NCBI RefSeq assembly: GCF_023242945.1 | Contig: NZ_JALKFT010000016.1 | Coordinates: forward strand, 1 to 64,000 | Length of the DNA stretch: 64,000 nt | Reading direction: 5' to 3' | From: Frankia umida | GTDB taxonomy: Bacteria > Actinomycetota > Actinomycetes > Frankiales > Frankiaceae | In this document: piece by piece, positions 42,077-50,712 of the stretch | How the letters are laid out: each line of letters begins with the position of its first letter | Numbering within the stretch: the stretch's first letter is position 1 | Notes under the pieces: model-generated | The model's database searches: none | Told to the model about the DNA's origin: nothing | The model's input: only the letters and a program-made list of their open reading frames with translations | Translations under genes and position numbers: made by a program

Positions 42077-43485
42077 TGGCCGATGATGCGGACTTCCGGG
42101 TAGGTGCGGCTCGGGGCGTCCAGGATGGGAGCGGAACGTCCGGTCAGGGCGCGGGTGACGAAGGCCTCGACGTAGACGCGGGTGATCGCCAGGGCGCGGG
42201 CGCCGGACAGGGTGGGAGCGACCCCGTCCGGCGGCGCCGGATTCGACGTCGGGCCACCGCCACCGGTACTGCCAGCGCCGGTGCCACTGCCAGCGCCGGT
42301 GCCAGCGGCGCTGGCAGTGGCGCTGGGGGGTGGGGGGAGCTGGTCGGCGATGACCGGGTCGTCGGTGAAGCTGAAGTGGTCGGCGCCGTCGACGTCCAGC
42401 CACAGGCGGGGGGCGCGCAGCAGCGACCAGGCCTGCGCCCAGGTGGGGTCGTAGTCGTCGGGGCTGGTGCCGGGGGGTGCCTGGCCGCCCGGGCCGGGGG
42501 CGGGATGGTCCGGGGTGGCGCCGAGCAGGAGCACCGCGCGTCCGGGCAGGCCGGCGGGGACCAGGGGGGTGGCGGGGTCGGCGAGGGTGCCGTCCATGTC
42601 GACGCCGGCGCGGACCCGGGGGTCGTGGGCGAGCAGCGCCACCGCCGCCGCACCGCCGAGGCTGTGGCCGACGGCGGCGATCCGGGTCGCGTCGATGGTC
42701 GCCGAGGCGCGCCACGCCGGACGCGGGCCGATCAGACGATCCAGGACGAACGACAGATCGACGGTGCGGGAGCGCACCGCGGCGTCGAAGTCGGACACGT
42801 CCCGCAGGCGGTCGCAGGCCACGCAGGTCAGCATCCGGTCGCCGGTGAACAGGGTGCCGACCGACTCGTAGGCGTGGTCGACGGTGGCCGCGACATAGCC
42901 GCGGCTGGCGAACTGCTCGGCCAGGCCGGTCAGCGACCGGCGGCCCACCCCCAGCCCCGGGGAGAGCAGCACCAGCGGATGGCGTCCACCGAGGGGACGC
43001 ACGCCGGTGCGGCTCACGATCGTCGTCGCGGCGATGTCGGTGGCCGACAGGACGCCGTCCAGCCCGAGCGAGGCCAGGTACAACCGGATCTCGGCCGGGT
43101 CGGCGTAGCGGGCCGGGCCGCCGCGACCCGCCCCGGGGCTGGCCGGGGTGGCCGCCGGGTAGTAGACGTCGACCATCAGTTCCCGGGGGCGTGTCGGCTC
43201 CCACGGGTCGCGGCGCGCGGTGTCCACCAGGTGCAGCGTGTCCCGTCCGACCGCGAACGTTCCCGTCGCAGGCGGCAGCGCCAGCCGGGCCGCGGCCGTC
43301 GACGAGGCCGACCTGGCCGACCTGGCCGCCGGAATCCCCGTGGTGGTCGCGGTGGCCGGGACCACCGTGGTGGTCGTGGGCGACGTCGTGCTGGTGGCGG
43401 CGGTCGCGCTCGGCCCCACCACCAGCACGGTCGCCGTCGCCACGACCGCCAGCACCGCTGTCATCAACCGATCTCTCACCGTCAC
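42073..43485 (-). CDS. Secreted alpha/beta hydrolase (PAF-acetylhydrolase/lipase-like)
   Basis: 470 aa from GTG 43485, with minus-strand TAGGGT seven bases upstream (leaderless). A signal peptide spans about residues 1-32 (VRDRLMTAVLAVVATATVLV then VGPSATAA), then a Thr/Ser linker. Hydrolase motifs: LMVDVYYPA, HPLVLLSPGLGVGRRSLTGL (oxyanion), nucleophile Ser275 in GHSLGGAAAVALLAHD, the acid in GVDMDGTL, and HFSFTDDPVI with the catalytic His, the order seen in platelet-activating-factor acetylhydrolase-like esterases. A low-complexity Gly/Ser/Ala loop interrupts the C-terminal third. Probably exported; substrate an ester or lipid. Confidence 0.85.
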   Translation of the reverse strand: MTVRDRLMTAVLAVVATATVLVVGPSATAATSTTSPTTTTVVPATATTTGIPAARSARSASSTAAARLALPPATGTFAVGRDTLHLVDTARRDPWEPTRPRELMVDVYYPAATPASPGAGRGGPARYADPAEIRLYLASLGLDGVLSATDIAATTIVSRTGVRPLGGRHPLVLLSPGLGVGRRSLTGLAEQFASRGYVAATVDHAYESVGTLFTGDRMLTCVACDRLRDVSDFDAAVRSRTVDLSFVLDRLIGPRPAWRASATIDATRIAAVGHSLGGAAAVALLAHDPRVRAGVDMDGTLADPATPLVPAGLPGRAVLLLGATPDHPAPGPGGQAPPGTSPDDYDPTWAQAWSLLRAPRLWLDVDGADHFSFTDDPVIADQLPPPPSATASAAGTGAGSGTGAGSTGGGGPTSNPAPPDGVAPTLSGARALAITRVYVEAFVTRALTGRSAPILDAPSRTYPEVRIIGH

Positions 43486-43626
43486 GACTATCACCCTAGG
43501 TGAATCGTCGCGTACGCAGAGACGAATGCATGGTCCGGCATCCGACATCGCGGCCAGACCGCGACCCACCCCCGACCCCGATGGTGATGTTTGCGGTGAT
43601 GCGCCGGTGAAGGAGGAAGGAAAGGG

Positions 43627-44271
43627 TCACAGGGCGGTGATGCTGGTGGGGGCGCGTTCGGCGCGGCTGAGTGCGCGCAGCAGCGCGACCGGCCCGTGGC
43701 GGCGGGTGGCGACCCGGGCCAGCAGGGCGATGACCAGGTCGGTCGCGGCCTCGGGCAGCGCCGGGGTGGGCAGGTCGAGACTGACGGCGAGGTCGTCGGC
43801 GTGGACGGCCAGTTCGAGGATGCGGGTGGTCAGCAGGTCGTCGACGGTCAGCGGGGGCGCGGACGTGCGCATCGCCACCAGCCGGGTGCCGTCGAGGGTC
43901 GCCATCCTCGTCCGGAGCTGGGTGAGGGTGGCGTCGACCTGGGCGGCGAGGGCGGGCGGGCCGTCCGCGGCGGTCTGCTCGCCGATAGTGCGCAGACCGG
44001 TGTTGAGGTCACCGTCCAGGGGCGCGCCGACCCACGCCGCCGCCGTGTAGTACTCCACCAGCGAGAGTGCCGGCCCGTCCGGTTCGGCGGCGTCCAGACG
44101 CCCCGGTACGGCGAGGACCTGCCAGGCCAGATGCCCCGCCAGCCCGCTGACCTGGAACTGCGCCAACGCGCTGGGTGTCTCCCACCGTCGCGCCAGTACC
44201 GGTTCGCGCAGCAGTCCCGCCGCGGCCTGGGCTGTCTGGACGAACACCGGCCCGATCACGCTCACGCTCAT
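43627..44271 (-). CDS. Mycothiol-dependent DinB/maleylpyruvate isomerase-like protein
   Basis: 214 aa from ATG 44271. DinB-type four-helix bundle with three metal-binding histidine positions: SGLAGHLAWQVLAV in helix 2 and ILELAVHADDLAVSLDLP (E-x-x-x-H) in helix 3. This is the MDMPI_N pattern; such actinobacterial proteins use mycothiol as cofactor or serve as thiol transferases (family knowledge). The region before residue 1 is non-coding in character. Substrate unknown. A divergent excalibur gene begins 178 bases upstream. Confidence 0.8.
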   Translation of the reverse strand: MSVSVIGPVFVQTAQAAAGLLREPVLARRWETPSALAQFQVSGLAGHLAWQVLAVPGRLDAAEPDGPALSLVEYYTAAAWVGAPLDGDLNTGLRTIGEQTAADGPPALAAQVDATLTQLRTRMATLDGTRLVAMRTSAPPLTVDDLLTTRILELAVHADDLAVSLDLPTPALPEAATDLVIALLARVATRRHGPVALLRALSRAERAPTSITAL

Positions 44272-44448
44272 ACCGCCCATCCTGACCCACGCGCGACCCA
44301 CTGGACGCCCATCGCCACCGCGCTCTGTCTCCTGGTCGTGCTCTGCTCGCACAGAGCACCGGAACGCGGGATATCGTCCGACCCGATCACCCCAGGCTCG
44401 GGACGCGACTCCCGGGACGGGGACGCACCATCAGCCGGGGGGCGCACA

Positions 44449-45060
44449 GTGGCACGCGGTCAGCAGGGGGCATCGGTCGGGTATCGACTGTGGGGGTGGA
44501 CGCGCCGCCACCCGATCATTTCCGGAATCGTCGGCGGCTTCTGGCTGCTGATCATCCTGATCGTGTTGACCGCGCCGAAGAAGGACCCGTCGACCGTCGG
44601 GGCCTCGGCCGACGCACCCGTGGTGTCGTCGCCGTCGCCCACGGCGTCCGCAGGCTCCCCGTCACCGCAGCCGACGGCGACGTCCGCCACGCCGGCCCCG
44701 CCGGTGACCACCGCCGCCGCACCGGTCGCCCCGGCCACCACCCGGGCGGCGGCCGCCGCGGTGCGGCCGGCCGTGACCTCCGCACCACCCGCCCAGGCCG
44801 CCGCGGCGCCCCCGGCCCAGCCTCAGCGCAACGTCATCCCCCCGGCCCAGCAGCAGGCACCGCCCGTCCAGCAGGCGCCCGCGGCCCAGCAGCCCGCCGC
44901 CCAGGCCCCGCCGCCGGCGCAGGAGAACCCGACCTCGGTGTACTACGCCAACTGCGACGCCGTCCGGGCCGCCGGGGCCGCCCCGCTGTACCAGGGACAA
45001 CCCGGCTACCGGGCCCCGCTCGACCGCGACCACGACGGCGTCGCCTGCGACACCAGCTGA
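44449..45060 (+). CDS. Excalibur-domain membrane-anchored protein
   Basis: 203 aa from GTG 44449. One membrane helix at about residues 25-43 (IISGIVGGFWLLIILIVLTA) preceded by basic residues, then a long Ala/Pro/Thr/Gln linker (about 45-160), and a C-terminal excalibur calcium-binding domain: VYYANCDAVRAAGAAPLYQG then GYRAPLDRDHDGVACD, with the D-x-D-x-D-G-x-A-C loop and two cysteines. The domain lies outside the cell at the end of a wall-spanning linker. Function in wall or nuclease partner unknown. Confidence 0.88.
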   Translation: MARGQQGASVGYRLWGWTRRHPIISGIVGGFWLLIILIVLTAPKKDPSTVGASADAPVVSSPSPTASAGSPSPQPTATSATPAPPVTTAAAPVAPATTRAAAAAVRPAVTSAPPAQAAAAPPAQPQRNVIPPAQQQAPPVQQAPAAQQPAAQAPPPAQENPTSVYYANCDAVRAAGAAPLYQGQPGYRAPLDRDHDGVACDTS

Positions 45061-45120
45061 TCCGACACCGCGACACCGACACCGCAGGGCCGGCCCGGGT
45101 GAATCGGCGCGGGTGCGTCG

Positions 45121-45990
45121 CTACCCGCGGCTGCCGGGTGCGTCCGTGGTGTGCGCCGGCGCCCGGCCCCAGGCCAGGACGGTCGCGAACGCAAGATCCG
45201 CGAAGTCGGGGTCGGCGAGCTGGGCGAGGGCGGCGTCCAACACGTCGTCGCCGGCCAGTCGCCGCTCGACGATGCGCGTACGCAGCCGGGTCAGGGTCAG
45301 CGCCCAGCACAGCGCGGACGCGTTCGCGCCGCCGGTGACGGGCAGATGCACGGTCATCCCCACCTCGGACAGGCCACGGGCACGCAGCGGCGTGGGAAAG
45401 GTGCGCGCCCAGGTGGAGTCGGTGCCGATGGTCGCCGCGAGCACCGTGTCGAGGGCGTCCATCGCCCGCCGGAACGCCGGCCGCGCGCAGGAGTCGAGCG
45501 GAAACCGCGCGATCGACTCGACGACCAGGGTCCCGCCCGGGCGCAACCAGCTCACCAGACGGTCCAGGACGCGTTCCCGTTCCGGCAGATGTTCCAGGAC
45601 GAACCGGGCGTGGACGAGGTCGAACGGCCCCTGCTCCGGCGGCGGATCGCTGGTGACGTCATGGCGTAGGACGGTCAGCGGCCCGCGGCCAGGTGTGTGC
45701 CGCCGGCGGTCACCCTGGGCGTGCAGGCGGCGTTGTAGGGGGTCGATGTCGAGGTCGGTGGCCACGACGTGGCCGGTGGCACCGACCCGCCCGGCCAGCC
45801 AGAGCGCGATCGACCCACCACCGGCTCCCACCTCCAGGGCGTGCCAGCCGGGACCGACCCCGAGATCGTCCAGGACCCTGATGGTCGTGGGATCGCAGAC
45901 GTCCGCCATCGCGGCCAACCGGGTCTGTTCGGCGTCCTGCGGGCCACCGAGCACTCCGTCGCCGTAACGCAGCCCCCGCGTCGATCCCAT
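45121..45990 (-). CDS. Class I SAM-dependent methyltransferase
   Basis: 289 aa from ATG 45990, AGGA eight bases upstream; the frame further up is not coding. Motif I HALEVGAGGGSIALWLAGRV, post-I VVATDLDIDPLQ, motif II FDLVHARFVLEHLPERERVL, motif III LRPGGTLVVESIARF. The N-terminal LAAMADVCDPTTIRVLDDLG is the usual helix ahead of it. The C-terminal part (LTLTRLRTRIVERRLAGDDV) forms a helical lid. Substrate unknown. Divergent from the AT-rich region upstream of the lectin gene. Confidence 0.9.
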   Translation of the reverse strand: MGSTRGLRYGDGVLGGPQDAEQTRLAAMADVCDPTTIRVLDDLGVGPGWHALEVGAGGGSIALWLAGRVGATGHVVATDLDIDPLQRRLHAQGDRRRHTPGRGPLTVLRHDVTSDPPPEQGPFDLVHARFVLEHLPERERVLDRLVSWLRPGGTLVVESIARFPLDSCARPAFRRAMDALDTVLAATIGTDSTWARTFPTPLRARGLSEVGMTVHLPVTGGANASALCWALTLTRLRTRIVERRLAGDDVLDAALAQLADPDFADLAFATVLAWGRAPAHTTDAPGSRG

Positions 45991-46142
45991 GGGAATCATC
46001 CTAGGAACCCCGGCCACCTGAATCCGGCGTCCGGTCGTCTCCACGCCCGGTCCTGGGCAGTCACTCGAGGTGGACGGGCAGGTCGTCGGTCTGACCACGG
46101 TCGAGGACGCTCAAGAATCACGGCTGATGGTGGCGCACACCT

Positions 46143-46169
46143 CGCCGAGCCTGGCGAACAGGCTCGGCG
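46143..46169. terminator. Strong stem-loop, possible terminator
   Basis: CGCCGAGCCTG-GCGAA-CAGGCTCGGCG: a perfect 11-bp stem with a 5-base loop and no U-run, the type of hairpin often ending transcripts in actinomycetes. It is upstream of a divergent gene pair, so the direction is unclear. Confidence 0.5.
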
Positions 46170-46327
46170 TGCGTTCTCGGTCCGATGGTGATCCGCCCCC
46201 GTTCCCGATCCGGCGGGTCGCATTCATTGATGCCCGACAATCACACCACATACCAAAAGGAACTAAAGCCACATATTCAAACATAATTTCGATAAACATG
46301 TGAAGCTGCTTTTGTTCTGCAAAGCCG

Positions 46328-46356
46328 TTGTCGCCGACTATCGGGGTCGTTACGAT
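46328..46356 (+). promoter_or_regulatory. Sigma-70-type promoter for the lectin gene
   Basis: TTGTCG (46328-46333), 17 bases, TACGAT (46351-46356): near-ideal hexamers and spacing. The start point would be at about 46363, leaving a leader of about 175 bases before ATG 46538. Confidence 0.65.
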
Positions 46357-46537
46357 GGGCTCCGCGGAGGTTCGCTCGACTTGTTGGCAGCCGACTTCCG
46401 GTCCGGGGGATCCATGTCTTGACGTGCGTGGACCGGCCGGTCCGGGTCGGTTGGCCTCGGGTGAACAGAATTCACGGTACCCGCTGTTCCCGTTAAAGCG
46501 TGGCCCGGCGGGCCACGCCGACAGAAGGGGAAGACGC

Positions 46538-46795
46538 ATGTCTCTTTATCACACGGAGATCCAGTGGGGCGGTCCGGGGGCGGAATGGCACAAGGACTCC
46601 GACCTGCAGATTGTCGTCGGCAACCGGAACCAGGTCGTGCCCTCGTCGGGCCGGCCGGAGACCGGGACCCAGGTGACCTGGTCGGGCCCCCAGGGCAACG
46701 GCAGCATCACGTTCTTCGACGACGGCGCGTCGTTCCAGGGTGCGGCGCAGTTCCCCGGCGAGGGCCCGGTCGCCTACCGCGGGTCGGCGACGTAG
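46538..46795 (+). CDS. Small OAA-type (Oscillatoria agglutinin homologue) lectin
   Basis: 85 aa, ATG 46538, GAAGGGGAAG upstream. The protein reads like one repeat of the OAA lectin family: YHTEIQWGGPGAEWHKD matches the Y-x-V-x-N-Q-W-G-G-x-x-A-P-W opening, IVVGNRNQVV the G-S-R-x-x-Q-N-V-V strand, and QFPGEGPVAYRG the closing Y-A-G-E-G-P-I-G-F-R/K-G motif that contacts mannose in known members. OAA proteins have two or four such repeats; this one has a single repeat. No signal peptide. Known members bind high-mannose glycans; specificity here is inference. A long leader and strong promoter suggest high, regulated expression. Confidence 0.75.
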   Translation: MSLYHTEIQWGGPGAEWHKDSDLQIVVGNRNQVVPSSGRPETGTQVTWSGPQGNGSITFFDDGASFQGAAQFPGEGPVAYRGSAT

Positions 46796-47178
46796 GAATC
46801 TTTCGGTAAAGCCTCGGTAACACGAGAGGAATCCCACGGCGACGACCCGGGTACGCGGGCCCTTGCCGCCCTCGGCGTCGTCGTGGAATTCTCCGGTTTC
46901 ACCTCTCCAACCCTGCCGGGCCCGGCAGTCCTACCGGCGCGCTGCCGAGCTTGTCGCCGCCGTCACCGGGCCGATTTCCGACCCGACCGGACAGGCCGGC
47001 GGGGGGACGCTGCACCAGCATTGACAATCTCCCGACTTTTGCGTTTTAGCGGGGGGTGGCCTGCTGGCGTGCCGAGGATGGACGACGACGCGACGGTGTG
47101 GATCGGGACCAGCCCGCGCACTCGTAAACGAGCGGGTGGCGAGGTGGCAGCAGACGAGGCGACCACGGTAGGTGCTGG
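46796..47178. other. Intergenic region with hairpins
   Basis: 383 bases between the lectin gene and the convergent YggU-like gene. A stem pairs CCACGGCGACG (46834-46844) with CGTCGTCGTGG (46876-46886), one mismatch. The perfect palindrome CTGCCGGGCCCGGCAG (46913-46928) also occurs at 27218. Either may end the lectin transcript. Nothing else is seen. Confidence 0.5.
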
Positions 47179-47472
47179 TCAGCGGCGTTGGCGCAGGGCG
47201 CTCAGGCGGTCGCGCAGCGCGGGCTCGTCGGCCGGCGATACGGCGATCTCCACGAGCTTCGTGCGGCTCGTGGCGCCGTGGACGAGGGACACCTCGCCGC
47301 GGCGCAGGCCGAGCGCGTCGGCGAGCGCGCGTAGCGCCGCCTCGGTCGCCTTCCCGTCGACCGCCCGCGCCGAGACCCGCACCACCAGGCTCGGTTCGTC
47401 GTCTGGGCCGCCCAGCTCACCGCCGACGGCGGTCCTGCTGGCCCCCGGTCGCACTCTGATCGTTACCCGCAT
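47179..47472 (-). CDS. UPF0235 (YggU/DUF167) family protein
   Basis: 97 aa from ATG 47472 (ATG 47481 adds three residues). The compact alpha/beta fold of DUF167 is clear: MRVTIRVRPGASRTAVGG, then SLVVRVSARAVDGKATEAAL with the family's V-D-G-K-A-N/T-x-A-(L/V), and LGLRRGEVSLVHGATSRTKL with the G-x-x-S-R-x-K motif. Function of the family is unknown. The long frame upstream is a shadow. Divergent from the membrane gene at 47710. Confidence 0.9.
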   Translation of the reverse strand: MRVTIRVRPGASRTAVGGELGGPDDEPSLVVRVSARAVDGKATEAALRALADALGLRRGEVSLVHGATSRTKLVEIAVSPADEPALRDRLSALRQRR

Positions 47473-47709
47473 GTCTCCCATCGTCGACGGTGCCGCCCCC
47501 GGCCGGGCACGCGCCGCCACCATGCGCCGGCCCGCGGCCCTACCTTCGGGCCCACCGCACCAGACATCGGCCGCCCTCTCCGTTTCCGTTTCCGCGGCCT
47601 TCCTGTCGGCGAAGGTGACCGGCTCACCACGTGGACCCTGGCATCGGTCGGCGCGAACCCCGTCCTTCTCACCACCCGGATCGGACGAGTCGGTTACAGT
47701 GCCGGTCTT

Positions 47710-48345
47710 GTGAGGTGGGCGGCGAGGCCGGTCGGACGGGGCGTGCGTGCCCTCACCGTCGCCGTCGCCGCGGTGCTGCTCGGTCTGGGCGCGCACACCG
47801 CCGCCTGCGGGCAGCTGCCGTCCCTGCCGGTGACGGCGATCGGGATGGCGCTGACCGCCCGGGTGTGCTGGGGTGCGGCCGGTCGCCGTCTGTCGCTGGC
47901 GCGGCTGGTCGCGCTGGTCGTGGGCGTGCAGTCCGCGCTGCACCTGGCGTTCACGCTCACCGCGTCCGCGGGTATGGCCGGGCACGCGTCCAGTGACAGC
48001 GTCGCGGCGGTGGCCGGGGCGGGTGTCGGCACCGGTGGCGGGGCCGCGGTGGGGGTGGATCTGCTGCCGGGCGGTCCGATCGTCGCGGTGGCGCATCTGG
48101 GTGCCGCCCTGCTGCTCGCCTGGTGGCTGGCCACCGGCGAACGTCTGCTGTGGCGGGCGGCCCGCGGCGCGGTGACGGTAGCCCGTGCCACCCTGCGCCG
48201 GCTGCGCCGCCGGGCGCTCACCTGGGTTCATCCGCCGCCCGCCCGCACACCGCCGGTGCGTCGACCGCCGCCGCGCACGGCCGGTGCCGCGCGGGTCGGG
48301 CACGACCTGGTTCGTCGGGGGCCGCCGGCGCGGGCATCGGTCTGA
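47710..48345 (+). CDS. Integral membrane protein of unknown function
   Basis: 211 aa from GTG 47710 with TACAGT nine bases upstream (leaderless). Four hydrophobic helices: ALTVAVAAVLLGLGAHTAA, LPVTAIGMALTARVCWGAA, RLVALVVGVQSALHLAFTLT and IVAVAHLGAALLLAWWLATG, then a basic, Arg/Pro-rich cytoplasmic tail. The H-T-A-A, S-A-L-H and A-H-L arrangement (His in three helices) resembles membrane proteins found next to copper or iron PepSY genes in actinomycetes, but this is only an impression. It precedes a PepSY-domain gene on the same strand by 361 bases. Confidence 0.75.
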   Translation: MRWAARPVGRGVRALTVAVAAVLLGLGAHTAACGQLPSLPVTAIGMALTARVCWGAAGRRLSLARLVALVVGVQSALHLAFTLTASAGMAGHASSDSVAAVAGAGVGTGGGAAVGVDLLPGGPIVAVAHLGAALLLAWWLATGERLLWRAARGAVTVARATLRRLRRRALTWVHPPPARTPPVRRPPPRTAGAARVGHDLVRRGPPARASV

Positions 48346-48350
48346 CCGGC

Positions 48351-48368
48351 CGGCGGGTCCTCCCGCCG
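48351..48368 (+). terminator. Stem-loop after the membrane gene
   Basis: CGGCGGG-TCCT-CCCGCCG directly follows the stop codon at 48343-48345. Perfect 7-bp GC stem, 4-base loop, no U-run. Confidence 0.55.
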
Positions 48369-48706
48369 CGGCCATGGTCCGACCCGCTACCACCGTCCCA
48401 CGCCTGCCGTGGGACGGCCCGTCACCGCGCCCGTCCCCGTTGTGCCCCGCGCGTCCAGACCTGCGATCCCGACCGATCGTGAGGTGCGCGTCGACGGCCG
48501 ACCCTCGACGTCCGGGTCTGCTCGCGACGCCACGTCCGGCGTCCGGTTCCCCTGTCCTGCTCGGATGTCCGTTCCCACCGCAGCCCGCGTCCGCGTCCGC
48601 GATCGCGTCCGCCTGCGGTGACAGCGGACGCCGTGGGCGTCGAGGGCCGACGGGAAGGCGCGGTGTGCCCGCCTGCCCGCTTCCCTGCCTCCAGGTCGGA
48701 GACCCC
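48369..48706. other. Gap between membrane gene and PepSY gene
   Basis: About 340 bases. The PepSY frame is open through it but codon bias is poor before ATG 48707. I see no other feature. Confidence 0.4.
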
Positions 48707-50479
48707 ATGGCCACCATCGATGATCGTGGTGTGCCCGCGGACGAATCCGCGGTGCCACCCCCGTCCACACCCTCCCCGTGCCTGCCGTCCTTTCCGTCCG
48801 CGTCGTCCCCGCCTCCGCCGTCCCCGTCCGCGTTTTCCCCGTCCACGTTGTCCCCGCCTCCGTCATCCCCGTCCGCGAGGGATCCGGAGCCCGCCGCGAA
48901 GCCGGCGCCGGGGGCACGTACGTCGTCGGTGGCGCCGCGACGGCTCCTGCTGCGGCTGCACTTCTACGCGGGGGTGTTCGTCGCGCCGTTCCTGCTGGTC
49001 GCGGCGCTGACCGGACTGGCCTACACCCTCACCCCGCAGCTGGACCAGCTCGTCTACGGCCACGAGCTGACCGTCGACGCGGGGGGAAACGCGCCCAGAC
49101 CGCTGTCCGCGCAGATCGCCGCCGCCCGCGCCGCCCACCCCCACGGCACCGTCACCGGGATACGCACCGGCGACGGGCCGCGCCGCACCACCGCGGTCGT
49201 GTTCACCGTCCCCGACCTCGGGGACAGGCAGCGCACCGTCTACGTCGACCCGTACACCGCGCGGGTCCGCGGCACGCTGACGACCTGGTGGGGCAGCACC
49301 CCGCTGACGACCTGGCTCGACGATCTGCACCGCACCCTGCGGCTGGGCGCGTTCGGCCGCTACTACTCGGAGGTCGCGGCGAGCTGGCTGTGGGTCGTGG
49401 CCACGGGGGGCCTGCTGCTGTGGCTGGCCCGCGTGCGCCGCACCCGCCCGACAGGCCGGGCTGGCCGGGCCCGGCGCGTCCTGCTGCCCGATCTGCGCGC
49501 GTCCGGACGGCGACGCACCCTGGGCTGGCACGGCGCCACCGGCGTGTGGCTGCTGGTGGGCCTGCTGTTCCTGTCCGCGACCGGCCTGACCTGGTCACGG
49601 CACGCCGGCGCCCACTTCCGCTCCGCCCTGGACGCCACCCACGGCCACGCCCCCACCCTCGACACCGCCCTGCCCACCGCCCACGCCGTACCCATCACCA
49701 CGTCGGCGCCGGGTGCCGCGGACGCGTCGTCCGGTGCGCCGGCCGCGTCCACCGGGCATCATCACTCCCTCTCCGGGGCCACCGCCCTCCCGGGAGCCGA
49801 CCCGGCGGACCGGGTCCTCGCTGCCGCCCGCGCGGCGGGCCTGTCCGGACCGGTGGACATCGAACTGCCGGCGCAGGCGGGCACGGCCTGGACCGTCACC
49901 CAGACCGACCGGCGCTGGCCGATGCGCCTGGATGCCGTCGCCGTCGACCCGCATCCCACCTCCACCAGCACCGCCACGGTCACCAGCACCGCCACCAGCG
50001 CTGGCATCGGCATTGGCTCCGGCTCTGAGGGCGGCTCCGGCTCTGAGGGCGGCGCGGGCTCTGAGGGCGGCGCGGGCGCTCGGGTGACCGCGCACACCCG
50101 GTGGGCGGACTACCCGGTGGCCGCGAAACTGACCAAGCTCGGCGTCGCCGCCCACATGGGTCTGCTGTTCGGGCTGGCCAACCAGATCCTGCTCGCCGCC
50201 CTCGCCCTCGGCCTGATCTGCGTCCTGGTCTGGGGCCTGCGGATGTGGTGGCAGCGCCGCCCCACCCGCGCCCAGCAGCCCGACCGGCACCGCCTGCTGG
50301 GCCCACCGCCGGCCCGCGGCGCCTGGCGTGGCCTTCCCACGCCCCTGCTGGCGGCCGGGATTCTCGCCACGGTGGCGCTCGGCTGGGCGCTGCCGGTGTT
50401 CGGTGTGACCCTGGCGGCCTTCCTCCTCCTGGACGTCACCCTCGGCCTCACCCGCCGCGCCCACCATCACCGGAGGTGA
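48707..50479 (+). CDS. PepSY-associated TM-helix protein (iron/siderophore reductase-like)
   Basis: 590 aa from ATG 48707 (GGAG six bases upstream). A disordered Pro/Ser N-terminus (about 70 residues) precedes the PepSY_TM architecture: first helix LHFYAGVFVAPFLLVAALTG, then LAYTLTPQLDQLVYGHEL, an extracytoplasmic PepSY segment (RTVYVDPYTARVRGTLTTWW), LHRTLRLGAFGRYYSEVAAS with the H-x-x-L motif, WHGATGVWLLVGLLFLSATG, and two more helices at the C-terminal end (GLANQILLAALALGLICVLV). Conserved His in helices 1, 3 and 5 suit heme or metal ligation, and related proteins reduce ferric siderophores or use NADH/quinone. An in-frame SEGGAG tandem repeat (about 50021-50080) is an odd insertion. Confidence 0.85.
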   Translation: MATIDDRGVPADESAVPPPSTPSPCLPSFPSASSPPPPSPSAFSPSTLSPPPSSPSARDPEPAAKPAPGARTSSVAPRRLLLRLHFYAGVFVAPFLLVAALTGLAYTLTPQLDQLVYGHELTVDAGGNAPRPLSAQIAAARAAHPHGTVTGIRTGDGPRRTTAVVFTVPDLGDRQRTVYVDPYTARVRGTLTTWWGSTPLTTWLDDLHRTLRLGAFGRYYSEVAASWLWVVATGGLLLWLARVRRTRPTGRAGRARRVLLPDLRASGRRRTLGWHGATGVWLLVGLLFLSATGLTWSRHAGAHFRSALDATHGHAPTLDTALPTAHAVPITTSAPGAADASSGAPAASTGHHHSLSGATALPGADPADRVLAAARAAGLSGPVDIELPAQAGTAWTVTQTDRRWPMRLDAVAVDPHPTSTSTATVTSTATSAGIGIGSGSEGGSGSEGGAGSEGGAGARVTAHTRWADYPVAAKLTKLGVAAHMGLLFGLANQILLAALALGLICVLVWGLRMWWQRRPTRAQQPDRHRLLGPPPARGAWRGLPTPLLAAGILATVALGWALPVFGVTLAAFLLLDVTLGLTRRAHHHRR

Positions 50480-50519
50480 TCGGCATCCGCTGATCGCATA
50501 TGCGGGAGAATCCGGGCGG

Positions 50520-50550
50520 ACGGGGACGGGGACGGGGACGGGGACGGGGG
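50520..50550 (+). repeat. (GGGGAC)5 microsatellite with G-quadruplex potential
   Basis: Five GGGG runs separated by AC lie on the plus strand just after the PepSY gene. A transcript of this gene would carry four-stacked G-quadruplex-forming RNA at its 3' end. Confidence 0.7.
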
Positions 50551-50635
50551 TGCTCGGCGACACCGGTGGCGGGCCGACGTCCCCCACGCCCTCCGGTGCC
50601 CGTTGCGCCGTGGCCGATCTGCCCGGCCACGGCAC

Positions 50636-50712
50636 ATGCCGAGGGTTGTTCGGTCGCATGCCGAGGCATGTTCGGTATTGCGAGGCCGATATCCCTGAAC
50701 AACCCTCGGCAT
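50636..50712 (+). repeat. 77-bp imperfect palindromic repeat, copy 3
   Basis: ATGCCGAGGGTTGTTCGG starts at 50636, a diverged second unit at 50658, and the inverted unit ends at 50712; the centre has GCGAGGCC. Length and internal spacing equal copies 1 and 2. Confidence 0.9.

Larger units (their letters stand above)
45991..46537. other. Intergenic region with AT-rich patch
   Basis: 547 bases. From 46219 to 46327 the sequence is strikingly AT-rich (runs such as CCAAAAGGAACTAAAG and ATTCAAACATAATTTC) against the very high GC of the surroundings. No gene is supported; it contains a hairpin at 46143-46169 and the promoter at 46328-46356. Confidence 0.7.

Noticed and set aside
47179..48846. 555-codon minus-strand frame ending in the YggU-like protein
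   Set aside because: Only the last 97 residues match DUF167; the upstream part is antisense to the membrane gene.
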